Part shown: one piece after another, positions 54,227 through 61,869 of the stretch
How the letters are laid out: every line of letters begins with the position of its first letter
How positions within the stretch are numbered: position 1 is the stretch's first letter
From: Erythrobacter sp. UBA1916
Lineage (GTDB): Bacteria > Pseudomonadota > Alphaproteobacteria > Sphingomonadales > Sphingomonadaceae
Length of the DNA: 64,000 bases
NCBI GenBank assembly: GCA_002337385.1
Contig: DDFY01000013.1
Location: 1-64,000, forward strand
Reading direction: 5' to 3'
Made by a program: the position numbers and the translations under genes
The notes under the pieces: model-generated
What the model saw: only the letters and a program-made list of their open reading frames with translations
Told to the model about the DNA's origin: nothing
The model's database searches: none

Positions 54227-54318
54227 GGCGATTATATAGGCGCGGCGGCCCGGTTTCCCAAGCGTAACCACCCTGAGGCGGGCGGCTTTTCCACTGCCAG
54301 AGGCTCACATAAGCAAAT

Positions 54319-54347
54319 GGCCGCCTCCCCGGTGCGGGAAGGCGGCC
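54319..54347. terminator. Strong hairpin between small ORFs and gyrB
   Basis: GGCCGCCTCCCC and GGGAAGGCGGCC form a 12-bp stem (one G-T pair) with a 5-base loop. On the minus strand ATTTGCTT follows, a weak T-tract. It lies downstream of the two 27-residue ORFs and upstream of gyrB. Confidence 0.6.
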
Positions 54348-54383
54348 AATCGCCAGCTGGATGCTCCATTGGGAGAGGAGAGG

Positions 54384-54467
54384 TCAGAACATCCAGGCGG
54401 CGGGATAAGGGCTGCGCGCCAGGCTGTCGAAGTAGGCGTTGAAAATGCGGGTAAGGATAGCTTTCAT
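54384..54467 (-). CDS. Small ORF, 27 residues (second of a tandem pair)
   Basis: ATG 54467 follows ACGGAG by seven bases and encodes MKAILTRIFNAYFDSLARSP plus YPAAWMF. It is short, amphipathic and aromatic, with no known family. A ribosome site, a tandem partner of identical length (54517-54600) and a terminator hairpin downstream support expression. It is too short for statistical proof. Confidence 0.5.
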   Translation of the reverse strand: MKAILTRIFNAYFDSLARSPYPAAWMF

Positions 54468-54516
54468 CGTATGTCTCCGTGCTGGAAGGCGTTGGCTTGG
54501 CGCTGCGCGGATGGGA

Positions 54517-54600
54517 TCAGGCGAAGACGCTGGTGAACAGCGTGCCGCTGATCGCCACTGCGGCGAGCGAAGTGAGAAAGATCTGGGCGAAATTGCGCAT
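54517..54600 (-). CDS. Small hydrophobic ORF, 27 residues (first of a tandem pair)
   Basis: ATG 54600 follows AGGAG by seven bases and encodes MRNFAQIFLTSLAAVAISGT plus LFTSVFA, one hydrophobic helix that could span the membrane or act as a short export signal. It lies 49 bp upstream of the other 27-residue ORF. Similar tiny membrane proteins are frequent but poorly described in sphingomonads. Confidence 0.55.
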   Translation of the reverse strand: MRNFAQIFLTSLAAVAISGTLFTSVFA

Positions 54601-54674
54601 TATGTTGCTCCTGCATTGCCGGGGTCTTGTTATCTGCCCCCTTGGCTTGAGGCGCATATGTGCGGCGCAACATT

Positions 54675-54692
54675 ATTGTGCAAATGCGAAAA
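54675..54692. repeat. 18-bp motif, copy 1 (upstream of small ORF)
   Basis: ATTGTGCAAATGCGAAAA lies 75 bp upstream of the minus-strand start at 54600. It matches 15 of 18 bases of the copy at 55136-55153, which sits 65 bp upstream of another minus-strand start. Confidence 0.45.
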
Positions 54693-54702
54693 CTTCGGCA
54701 TG

Positions 54703-54721
54703 TGTTGCGTATTATGCAACA
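54703..54721. promoter_or_regulatory. Inverted repeat TGTTGC-N7-GCAACA
   Basis: A perfect 6-bp inverted repeat with a 7-base A+T-rich spacer, beside the 18-bp motif and upstream of the tandem small ORFs. It is a plausible dimeric regulator site; the regulator is unknown. Confidence 0.4.
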
Positions 54722-54768
54722 TGCGTTGCAGGCACATGCAAAGCCTCTAAGTCATTTGCAATAAAGGA

Positions 54769-55071
54769 TTAACGAAGCGAGAGCTGCGTTGCGGGGGCCT
54801 CATTCTCCGCCAGCAGGGCGACTGCCTGCGCGCGCGCTTCGGTCAGGCACTCGGCATAGAGCCGCTGGCCCTTGAGGTCGCGGATGAAGGGCTTTTTGCA
54901 AGCCTGTTCAGCAGCAATTTCAATGCGTTGCTCGTCGGTCAGCGGGGCGCGGGCCGGGCGATTCTGCTCGTAGGTCCGTTCGCCGATGACCATGACGAAG
55001 GCCGACTGCGCCTGCGCTGCAGGTGCGAAGGCAAGAGTGGAAAGAATGGCGAGAGTGATCAGCTTTTTCAT
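54769..55071 (-). CDS. Small exported protein, UrcA-like
   Basis: 100 residues. The signal peptide is MKKLITLAILSTLAFAPAAQ, cut near AQA-QS. The mature part has RIEIAAEQACKKPFI and LYAECLTEARAQAVALL, with two Cys spaced as in the UrcA family (ACxxPxx...C..A...A). It is periplasmic, of unknown function. AAGGAG lies before the start, inside a possible hairpin. Confidence 0.75.
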   Translation of the reverse strand: MKKLITLAILSTLAFAPAAQAQSAFVMVIGERTYEQNRPARAPLTDEQRIEIAAEQACKKPFIRDLKGQRLYAECLTEARAQAVALLAENEAPATQLSLR

Positions 55072-55103
55072 GGCGTTATCTCCTTAATAAGGTTGCAAAC
55101 GCC
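55072..55103 (-). promoter_or_regulatory. Nested hairpin covering the ribosome site of the UrcA-like gene
   Basis: On the minus strand GGCGTT pairs with AACGCC directly before ATG, and inside it CCTT pairs with AAGG, part of the Shine-Dalgarno AAGGAG. The structure would reduce ribosome access. Confidence 0.4.
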
Positions 55104-55135
55104 TTTCACAGGTCCATCCCTTAGACTGTCCTTGC

Positions 55136-55153
55136 ATTGTGCAGGTGCGAACA
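55136..55153. repeat. 18-bp motif, copy 2 (upstream of UrcA-like gene)
   Basis: ATTGTGCAGGTGCGAACA, 15 of 18 bases identical to the copy at 54675-54692 and in the same orientation and position relative to the minus-strand gene. It also lies in the guaA upstream region. Confidence 0.45.
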
Positions 55154-55275
55154 AAACGGCGCAAATGCAAAAAGCCGTACGCCTGTTGCGGGAAGCGCGC
55201 GGTGTAACAGCGGGGCTCACATGTCCGGACCCACTCGCGCTGGACAGGGCGGCGCCTGCTTCCTATCGGCACATC

Positions 55276-56850
55276 ATGACGGCACACACACTTCCCGATT
55301 CCATCCTTATCGTCGATTTCGGCAGCCAGGTGACTCAGCTGATCGCACGCCGCGTGCGTGAAGCGGGGGTCTATTGCGAGATCGCACCCTTTACGCTGGC
55401 CGAAGAGGCTTTCGCCCGGATGCAGCCCAAGGGCATCATCCTCTCGGGCAGCCCTGCCGGCGTGCCCGAAGAGGGCAGCCCGCGCGCACCGATGTCCTTG
55501 TTCGAGGCGGGGGTGCCGATCCTTGGCATCTGTTATGGCCAGCAGGTGATGAGCCAGCAGCTCGGCGGTGAAGTCCGCCCCGGGCACGAGGTCGGCGATG
55601 GCGGCGAGTTCGGCCGCGCCTATCTCACCGTCACCCGCGATTGTGCGCTGTTCGATGGCCTCTGGGCCGAGGGCGAGCGCCATCAGGTGTGGATGAGCCA
55701 CGGCGACACCGTCACCCGCTTCGCCCCCGGTTTCGAGATCGTGGCCGTGTCCGACGGCGCGCCCTTCGCGGTGATCGCCGACGAGAGCCGCAAGTTCTAC
55801 GGTACCCAGTTCCACCCCGAGGTGGTCCACACTCCTGACGGCGGCAAGCTGCTGGCCAACTTCGTGCACAAGGTCTGCGGCCTTGCGGGTGACTGGACCA
55901 TGGCCGCCTATCGCGAAACCAAGGTCGCCGAGATTCGCGCACAGGTGGGTGATGGCAAGGTGATCTGCGGCCTTTCGGGCGGGGTCGACAGCTCGGTGGC
56001 AGCGATCCTCATTCACGAGGCGATCGGCGACCAGCTCACCTGCGTGTTCGTCGACCACGGTCTGCTGCGGCTCAACGAGCGCGAACAGGTCGAGACGCTG
56101 TTCCGCGACCATTACAATATCCCGCTGGTGGTCGTGGATGCCGAGGAGCGGTTCATGGCCGGTCTCGACGGCGTCACCGACCCCGAGAAGAAGCGCAAGT
56201 TCATTGGCGCTGAATTCATCGCCGTGTTCGAGGAAGAGGCGAACAAGCTCGGCGGGGCCGATTTCCTCGCGCAAGGCACGCTCTATCCCGACGTGATCGA
56301 GAGTGTCAGCTTCACCGGCGGCCCTTCGGTCACGATCAAGAGCCACCACAATGTCGGCGGCCTGCCCGAGCGGATGAACATGAAGCTGGTCGAGCCCTTG
56401 CGCGAACTGTTCAAGGACGAGGTGCGCGAACTGGGCCGCGAGCTGGGGCTGAACGATCAGTTCGTGGGCCGCCATCCGTTCCCCGGGCCGGGCCTTGCGA
56501 TCCGCATCCCCGGCGAGGTGACCAAAGAGCGCTGCGATATCCTGCGCAAGGCCGATGCGATCTATCTCGACGAGATCCGCAAGGCGGGGCTTTACGATGC
56601 GATCTGGCAGGCTTTTGCGGTGTTGCTGCCGGTAAAGACGGTGGGCGTGATGGGCGACTATCGCACTTACGACAGCGTCTGCGGCCTGCGCGCGGTCACC
56701 AGCACCGATGGCATGACGGCAGACGTCTATCCGTTCGATGCCGCCTTCCTGACCGGCTGCGCCACCCGCATCGTGAACGAGGTGCAGGGCATCAACCGCG
56801 TGGTCTATGACTATACGTCGAAACCGCCTGGCACGATCGAGTGGGAGTGA
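55276..56850 (+). CDS. guaA: GMP synthase (glutamine-hydrolysing)
   Basis: 524 residues from ATG 55276. The class-I amidotransferase has ILGICYGQQVMSQQLGG (catalytic Cys near 86) and FYGTQFHPEVVHT. The PP-loop is CGLSGGVDSSVAAILIHEAI near 236. The C-terminal dimerisation domain ends in KPPGTIEWE. It converts XMP to GMP. Its last codons are duplicated 149 bp downstream, the pattern left by an integrated element. Confidence 0.97.
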   Translation: MTAHTLPDSILIVDFGSQVTQLIARRVREAGVYCEIAPFTLAEEAFARMQPKGIILSGSPAGVPEEGSPRAPMSLFEAGVPILGICYGQQVMSQQLGGEVRPGHEVGDGGEFGRAYLTVTRDCALFDGLWAEGERHQVWMSHGDTVTRFAPGFEIVAVSDGAPFAVIADESRKFYGTQFHPEVVHTPDGGKLLANFVHKVCGLAGDWTMAAYRETKVAEIRAQVGDGKVICGLSGGVDSSVAAILIHEAIGDQLTCVFVDHGLLRLNEREQVETLFRDHYNIPLVVVDAEERFMAGLDGVTDPEKKRKFIGAEFIAVFEEEANKLGGADFLAQGTLYPDVIESVSFTGGPSVTIKSHHNVGGLPERMNMKLVEPLRELFKDEVRELGRELGLNDQFVGRHPFPGPGLAIRIPGEVTKERCDILRKADAIYLDEIRKAGLYDAIWQAFAVLLPVKTVGVMGDYRTYDSVCGLRAVTSTDGMTADVYPFDAAFLTGCATRIVNEVQGINRVVYDYTSKPPGTIEWE

Positions 56851-56851
56851 G
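56835..56851 (+). repeat. Attachment-site-like direct repeat at guaA 3' end (copy 1)
   Basis: GATCGAGTGGGAGTGAG covers the last guaA codons and stop. A copy with two changes lies at 56984-57000. The guaA 3' end is a known integration site for genomic islands. Confidence 0.5.
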
Positions 56852-56983
56852 GTCGTACCGATATCATCCGTGATTCGTGGAATCGCGGTGTAAGGCCATC
56901 TCCCGCCGTCCCGACCCAGTCATAGAAACGTTTCGCTGACTCCCGGCTCTGCTGGTAAAGCTCTTCGTACAAGCCGCCCGCCT

Positions 56984-57000
56984 GATTGAGTGGGAGCGAG
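56984..57000 (+). repeat. Attachment-site-like direct repeat (copy 2)
   Basis: GATTGAGTGGGAGCGAG, 15 of 17 bases identical to the guaA-end copy. The 132 bp between the copies show no gene I can support and could be the scar of a lost island. Confidence 0.5.
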
Positions 57001-57036
57001 AGCGGCACATGCACGACAGACTCTCGGGAGACAGAT

Positions 57037-57885
57037 ATGAAATGGCCGCTCCTGCTGGCCCTAGCACTGGCTACACCAGCCTGTGCAACGACGCCGCCGT
57101 CCGATTCCGGGAACATGGATTGCACCGCCACGCCCGTGATCGGCCTGTTCGATCCCGCGCGTGATCTTCTGGTCGCCAATTTCGACAGCAAGCCCGATGT
57201 CGACGACCTGCAGGCCGTGGCCGGGCTTGGTTCGGTGCTGGCAGACCCCGAGTTCGCCTGCGTCGACTACGTTGCGACGAGCGGGGCCTATGGCAAGCAG
57301 ACCGGCACATTCCTCCAGGCGTCAGAACTCTTCACCCTCGCGTTCGGCGATCACTGGCTGAACGCGCATGACGATCGCGCCAGCACGGTGGCGGAACTTG
57401 CGCGCCGGATGCGCGAAACGATTGCGGGCGGCGGCAAGGTGTGGGTTGCCGAGGCAGGCCAATCCGATGTGACGGCGGCGGCGGTCAAAATGCTGCCCGA
57501 AGACATGTGGACGTCCGTCAACGTGGTGCAGCACAGCTACTGGAACGAGACGCAGTCCAGCGAAGACGCGATGCAGATCGTCGTCTACAACACGCGCTAT
57601 CACCGCGTGCAGGACGGCAACTTCCCCGACAACGGCTCGCCCGCGTTCAACACGGAGGACGGCTCGCACTGGGAAGCGCTGCTGTCCGACCCGCGGATCG
57701 GGCCGATCTGGACCGAGGCCAAGCGCCTGTCAGACAGGTACAACCCGGTCGCTGACTATGTGAACCCGGCGGTTGCGGCAGGTGGGCTCGATTTCTCGGA
57801 CACGGTCGAGATCGCCTATATCTTCGGCTTCGACGACATGGATGGCGTCGGCGACTTCGTGGAGCGTTTTGCCAAAGGAGATTGA
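57037..57885 (+). CDS. Nucleoside-hydrolase-like lipoprotein
   Basis: 282 residues with GGGAG upstream. A lipoprotein signal ends at TPAC-AT (near Cys 18). The first strand reads LLVANFDSKPDVDDLQAVAG, recalling the Asp-rich calcium-binding motif of nucleoside hydrolases (DTDxxxDD), though the first acidic residues are spaced differently. VWVAEAGQSDVTAAAVKML and VNVVQHSYWNE fit the same Rossmann-like fold. A hydrolytic role on nucleosides is uncertain. It follows the guaA repeat region. Confidence 0.7.
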   Translation: MKWPLLLALALATPACATTPPSDSGNMDCTATPVIGLFDPARDLLVANFDSKPDVDDLQAVAGLGSVLADPEFACVDYVATSGAYGKQTGTFLQASELFTLAFGDHWLNAHDDRASTVAELARRMRETIAGGGKVWVAEAGQSDVTAAAVKMLPEDMWTSVNVVQHSYWNETQSSEDAMQIVVYNTRYHRVQDGNFPDNGSPAFNTEDGSHWEALLSDPRIGPIWTEAKRLSDRYNPVADYVNPAVAAGGLDFSDTVEIAYIFGFDDMDGVGDFVERFAKGD

Positions 57886-57932
57886 GCGGGAGTGATCATG
57901 CCCGCTGCCGTGTGGCTTGCACTGCCAGACAA

Positions 57933-57972
57933 ACAAAAGCCCGCCTCGCGCTTGGCGCGGGCGGGCATTTTC
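57933..57972. terminator. Bidirectional intrinsic terminator
   Basis: GCCCGCCTCGCGC and GCGCGGGCGGGC form a long GC stem around a short loop, with ATTTTCT on the plus side and TTTTGTTTGT on the minus side. It lies between the convergent genes ending at 57885 and 57995. Confidence 0.85.
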
Positions 57973-57994
57973 TCGCCGATGTCGACGTATGCGA

Positions 57995-58393
57995 TCAGCC
58001 GCTGGTGCGGGTGTAGGGCACGAACTTTTCGAGGAACACTGCGCCAGTGAACGAACCGGTCGAACGGTCAACGGTGCGGATCACGTCCTGGCGGCACAGC
58101 TGGCTGCCGAAACGCTCGATGATCGGAATGTCGTCAAAGCGCAGCTGGTTCGGGGTGGTGGTGCGCGCCACCCAGATCGTGTCGCCGCGTTCGTATACGA
58201 GGCCAACCCGCTCGACCACTTCGAGTCGGTTGGAATTCATCGTGGTGATGCAGTTCTTCGCTTCACCCGCGGTGCGGCCTTCAAGCCGTTCGGCGAGCCG
58301 GGCTTCGGCGCGCTCTGCGGGAGATTCTGCGGAGGCCGGCGCCACGCCAAGCGCCAGCGTAGATGCGGCTGCAAGTGCAATAAAGGGCTTCAT
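57995..58393 (-). CDS. Hypothetical exported protein
   Basis: 132 residues. The signal peptide is MKPFIALAAASTLALGVAPA, cut after ASA. The mature part is charged (RAEARLAERLEGRTAGEAKN), then beta-rich with paired Cys (KNCITTMN and SQLCRQDV), which may form a disulfide. GAAGGAG precedes the start. No known domain was seen; similar proteins are common in Erythrobacteraceae as far as I recall. Confidence 0.75.
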   Translation of the reverse strand: MKPFIALAAASTLALGVAPASAESPAERAEARLAERLEGRTAGEAKNCITTMNSNRLEVVERVGLVYERGDTIWVARTTTPNQLRFDDIPIIERFGSQLCRQDVIRTVDRSTGSFTGAVFLEKFVPYTRTSG

Positions 58394-58514
58394 CGATAGT
58401 CTCCTTCTTATGTGGCTGCATCATGTCACAAAGCGAATGAACGCGCCATGACCGGAGCCGCTGGAAGGAGAACCTGATCTTTGCCTTGCCACGGGAACGC
58501 GGCAGGCGCCCGGC

Positions 58515-58742
58515 TCAGGCCGCTGCGCCGGTAACCGTTCCCTCGTCTGCAGCACCGCCAGTGAGCACGAAGCGCCGGTCGCAATAGGGGCAATCGACAT
58601 AGCCTTTTTCGTCGATCTCCAGCCACACGCGCGGATGACCGAGTGAGGCGGGGCGATAGTTCTCGCCGCCGCGAATGTCGCCAGCGCCATCGCACCAGAC
58701 GCGGTGGGTTTCAACGATGGTGGTTTCGGGTGCCTTGTCCAT
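58515..58742 (-). CDS. zf-CHCC zinc-finger protein (NDUFS6-like)
   Basis: 75 residues from ATG 58742. The zinc motif uses the Cys in HRVWCDGAG, the His in LGHPRVWLEI and the pair in VDCPYCDRRFVL. This is the zf-CHCC family to which the complex I subunit NDUFS6 belongs. In alphaproteobacteria such proteins are thought to accompany complex I. Confidence 0.88.
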   Translation of the reverse strand: MDKAPETTIVETHRVWCDGAGDIRGGENYRPASLGHPRVWLEIDEKGYVDCPYCDRRFVLTGGAADEGTVTGAAA

Positions 58743-58863
58743 GGCGCATGGCTTTACTGCGGAGCGGGCACTTTCGCAATATGGCGCGCAAGCCCGCAAT
58801 CGGCTCAGGGCATTTGCCTTAGGGGCCTTGCCTCAAACCGGGCGAACGCTCATTGGAAGCGCC

Positions 58864-59796
58864 ATGAGTGAAGCAGCGATCGAAATCCGTGACGTGGTCA
58901 AGGAATATGCCGGTTCCGGCAAGGCCGAGCCGAAACTGGCGCTGAAGGGGCTTAGCTTCGACGTGCCCGAAGGCGGCGTGTTCGGCCTGCTCGGGCCCAA
59001 CGGTGCGGGCAAGTCGACCCTCATCAACATCATGGCCGGGCTGGTGAACAAGACCTCGGGCTCGATTAGCATCTGGGGCCACGATATCGATGCGCACCCG
59101 CGCAATGCGAAGCTGTCGATCGGGATCGTGCCGCAGGAGATCGTGTTCGATCCCTTCTTCACCCCGTTCGAGGTGCTGGAGAATCAGGGCGGCATGTATG
59201 GCATCGCCAAGGCGCTGCGCCGCTCGGAGGAACTGCTGCGCGCGGTGCGGCTGGAAGACAAGCGCGACGCCTATGCCCGCACGCTCTCAGGCGGGATGAA
59301 GCGGCGGTTGCTGATCGCCAAGGCCATGGTCCACTCGCCGCCGATCCTCGTGCTGGATGAGCCGACCGCTGGCGTCGACGTCGAGCTGCGGCGGCAGCTG
59401 TGGGAGCTGGTGCAGGAGCTGAATTCGCAAGGCGTGACCGTGGTGCTGACTACGCACTACCTCGAAGAGGCCGAGCAGCTGTGCGACCGGATCGCGATCA
59501 TCAACCATGGCGAGCTGGTGGCCAACAAGCCCACCGCCGAGCTGATCGGCCAGATGGGCGAGAAGATCGTTGCCGTGACGGTTGATCGCGAGGTGACCGA
59601 GCTGCCGTCCGACCCGCATTTCCGCAAGGTGGAGAAGGCGGGCGAGCGCCTGATCGAGGTGACCTACGACAAGCGCGAGAGCAACGCGGGCAAGGTGCTG
59701 GCGCGGCTTCAGGAAGCTGGCTTTGCCATCGAGGACGTGACCACCCGCGAGGCTGACCTCGAAGACGTCTTCGTGCAGCTCACCAGCGCGGGCTGA
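58864..59796 (+). CDS. ABC-2-type transporter ATPase, no permease beside it
   Basis: 310 residues from ATG 58864. Walker A is LLGPNGAGKSTLINIMAGLV near 45, the signature is TLSGGMKRRLLIAKAM, Walker B is ILVLDEPTAGVD, and the switch His is in TTHYLEEAEQLCDR. The C-terminal part resembles the DrrA/NodI type. The matching membrane subunit is not in the next gene (a diguanylate cyclase) or the previous one, so it may be encoded elsewhere. Confidence 0.92.
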   Translation: MSEAAIEIRDVVKEYAGSGKAEPKLALKGLSFDVPEGGVFGLLGPNGAGKSTLINIMAGLVNKTSGSISIWGHDIDAHPRNAKLSIGIVPQEIVFDPFFTPFEVLENQGGMYGIAKALRRSEELLRAVRLEDKRDAYARTLSGGMKRRLLIAKAMVHSPPILVLDEPTAGVDVELRRQLWELVQELNSQGVTVVLTTHYLEEAEQLCDRIAIINHGELVANKPTAELIGQMGEKIVAVTVDREVTELPSDPHFRKVEKAGERLIEVTYDKRESNAGKVLARLQEAGFAIEDVTTREADLEDVFVQLTSAG

Positions 59797-59887
59797 CCGC
59801 GCTCGCCTTCCTATGTATTAATACGTGGTTCGACGGCAGTCTGAGCGAAATAACGATTGGTCAACGCTCGTTTAGTAACGAGAACCT

Positions 59888-61798
59888 GTGCGACAACAGG
59901 ATCTTCTCTGTACGGCTCTGCCACGCTGGAGCCGCGCGGCTCCCATTCTGATAGCGGCGCTTTGCGCATTCGGGAGCGGGCCGGCGGCGGCGCGGTGCGT
60001 GGGCAGTGACGACCCCTTGGTCACCCGGGCCGAGATCGAGACCGGACGCAATCCGGGCACTGCGGTAGACTTCATCGCCAGGCAAATCGCCGATACCAAT
60101 CCGGCCAGTACACGTCGGATAACTGAGCTGTACGAGGCGCAGATGATCGCCCTCTCGATGAGTGGGCAGGATGTCTCGGCTGCCGCAGAGAAGGCGCGCC
60201 GGGTGGCCGCGAGGTTGGATGCTGCCGATCCGGTGCGGCAATTTCTGCGCTTCCGCGAGTTTAGTGAAGCTTCAGGAGAAGCCGAGCGGGCGCAAGTAGT
60301 CGAAGCGATGGCTCGCGATTACGAAACATTGCCGGTGGGAAGCAGCATCAGGACGTGCCGCGCAATCGATCTGGTCCATCTCTATTCCGAGATGGACAAG
60401 CCGAGCGAAGCCTTCACCTATGCCGCGCAGGCTTATCGCAACAGCGATGGTGACGGGATGTCGCTGGAGCGCGCGACTGCGGCCGCTATTCTCTCCGATC
60501 TCGTCTCGCTGGGCTACGACTTCGACTACGCGGAGCAGCTGCATTCGGAAGCTCTCGATATCCAGCTTGCCCTGGGCATGAACGATCTCGCCGCGAACGA
60601 GCTTGTCATGCGCGGCTATACCAAGCTTGACGCCAGCCAATGGGACGGTGCGCTGCGCGATTTCGAAGCTTCGACCGAGCAGGCGCGCGCTGTCGGCAAT
60701 GCCTATGCCGTCGCCTACGCGCAGGTTGGCGTTTGTCGCGCTGCCCTGGCGCAGGACAAGCTAAAGTTGGCGGGCCCAGCCTGCGAGCAGGCTTATAGGG
60801 CCCTGAACAAGCCGGGCGAACGGATGTCATTCGCGGTGACTGCGCTCATGGCCAAGTTGCTGGTCGAGCGAGGTGAGGCTGACAGGGCCTTGCGTCTGCT
60901 CGATCCCGTGATCGAGAGCGATGATGCCAAGACACAGGGGGACGACTGGATTTTGGCGCTGGAGACGCACGCGAAAGCCCTGTCGCTGCTGCACCGCGAT
61001 GCCGAGGCCTATGCCAGTATGCGCAGGGCCAGCGAGGCCGCCGACGCCTATTACGAGCAGGAGCGGCAAAGCGGGATTACGGCCATGCGGGCCCGTTTCA
61101 AGACCGAGGAACTGCAAGGTAGCCTGGCCGACGAGCAGGAACGCAGCGAAGCGCGATTGCGGCTGGCCCGGTGGGTCGTCGCCGGTGCTGTCACGAGCTT
61201 GACGCTGCTGGGCGTGATCGTCTTCATCCTGCTGAACCATCGGCGTCGGTTCCGCCGCCTTGCCATGACCGACCCCCTGACCGGGCTGTGCAATCGTCGG
61301 GCCATGTTGGAAAAGACCGATGAAGCGTTGCGCAGCGGCAGCTCGGCGCGGCCACGGGCCAGCTTCGCGCTGCTCGATGTCGACCATTTCAAATCATGTA
61401 ACGATGCCTATGGTCACAGTGCAGGCGACAAGGTGCTGAGCGTGTTTGCCCGCATTATCGAGCGCAATGTACGGCCGAGCGATGTTGTCGGGCGCTGGGG
61501 TGGGGAGGAGTTTCTCCTGACCGCGCCGGGGGCGAGCGTCGCGGAGGCGGCCAAGATCGTGGAGCGCATTCGCCATGCGGCGGAGCGCGAAACATTCGAA
61601 TTCGCGCCCGATTACCGGCTGCGTTTCAGCGCGGGTATCGCCCAGCTCAACGGAACCGAAGATCGCACGGACGAGTGCATCAAGCTGGCCGACAGGCGGC
61701 TCTATGCGGCGAAGAGGCTGGGGCGAAACCGGACCTGTACGACAGGGGAAGAGGTCGAGCCTGCCTCTGCGTCACAGGATCGACACAAGGCCGAATAA
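59888..61798 (+). CDS. Diguanylate cyclase with periplasmic TPR-like sensor region
   Basis: 636 residues from GTG 59888. An N-terminal signal/anchor (PILIAALCAFGSGPAAA) is followed by about 370 residues of helical repeats of TPR type. A membrane helix lies near 425-445 (VAGAVTSLTLLGVIVFILL). The GGDEF domain (from about 460) has DPLTGLCNRRAM, the active-site loop GRWGGEEF and an inhibitory RxxD site (RPSD) just before it. It should make cyclic-di-GMP in response to an envelope signal. Such signals often control exopolysaccharide; a link to the locus upstream is inference. Confidence 0.92.
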   Translation: MRQQDLLCTALPRWSRAAPILIAALCAFGSGPAAARCVGSDDPLVTRAEIETGRNPGTAVDFIARQIADTNPASTRRITELYEAQMIALSMSGQDVSAAAEKARRVAARLDAADPVRQFLRFREFSEASGEAERAQVVEAMARDYETLPVGSSIRTCRAIDLVHLYSEMDKPSEAFTYAAQAYRNSDGDGMSLERATAAAILSDLVSLGYDFDYAEQLHSEALDIQLALGMNDLAANELVMRGYTKLDASQWDGALRDFEASTEQARAVGNAYAVAYAQVGVCRAALAQDKLKLAGPACEQAYRALNKPGERMSFAVTALMAKLLVERGEADRALRLLDPVIESDDAKTQGDDWILALETHAKALSLLHRDAEAYASMRRASEAADAYYEQERQSGITAMRARFKTEELQGSLADEQERSEARLRLARWVVAGAVTSLTLLGVIVFILLNHRRRFRRLAMTDPLTGLCNRRAMLEKTDEALRSGSSARPRASFALLDVDHFKSCNDAYGHSAGDKVLSVFARIIERNVRPSDVVGRWGGEEFLLTAPGASVAEAAKIVERIRHAAERETFEFAPDYRLRFSAGIAQLNGTEDRTDECIKLADRRLYAAKRLGRNRTCTTGEEVEPASASQDRHKAE

Positions 61799-61869
61799 TC
61801 GGTGCGCAGGAGGGGCGGCCTTGTGACGAAACACTTGCTCAGCCTCGCCGGTGCCGCCATGACGCGGCG

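Noticed and set aside
56811..57191. Minus-strand open frame across the guaA end
   Set aside because: Part of it is antisense to the guaA C-terminus and the rest shows no family; it is treated as non-coding scar.
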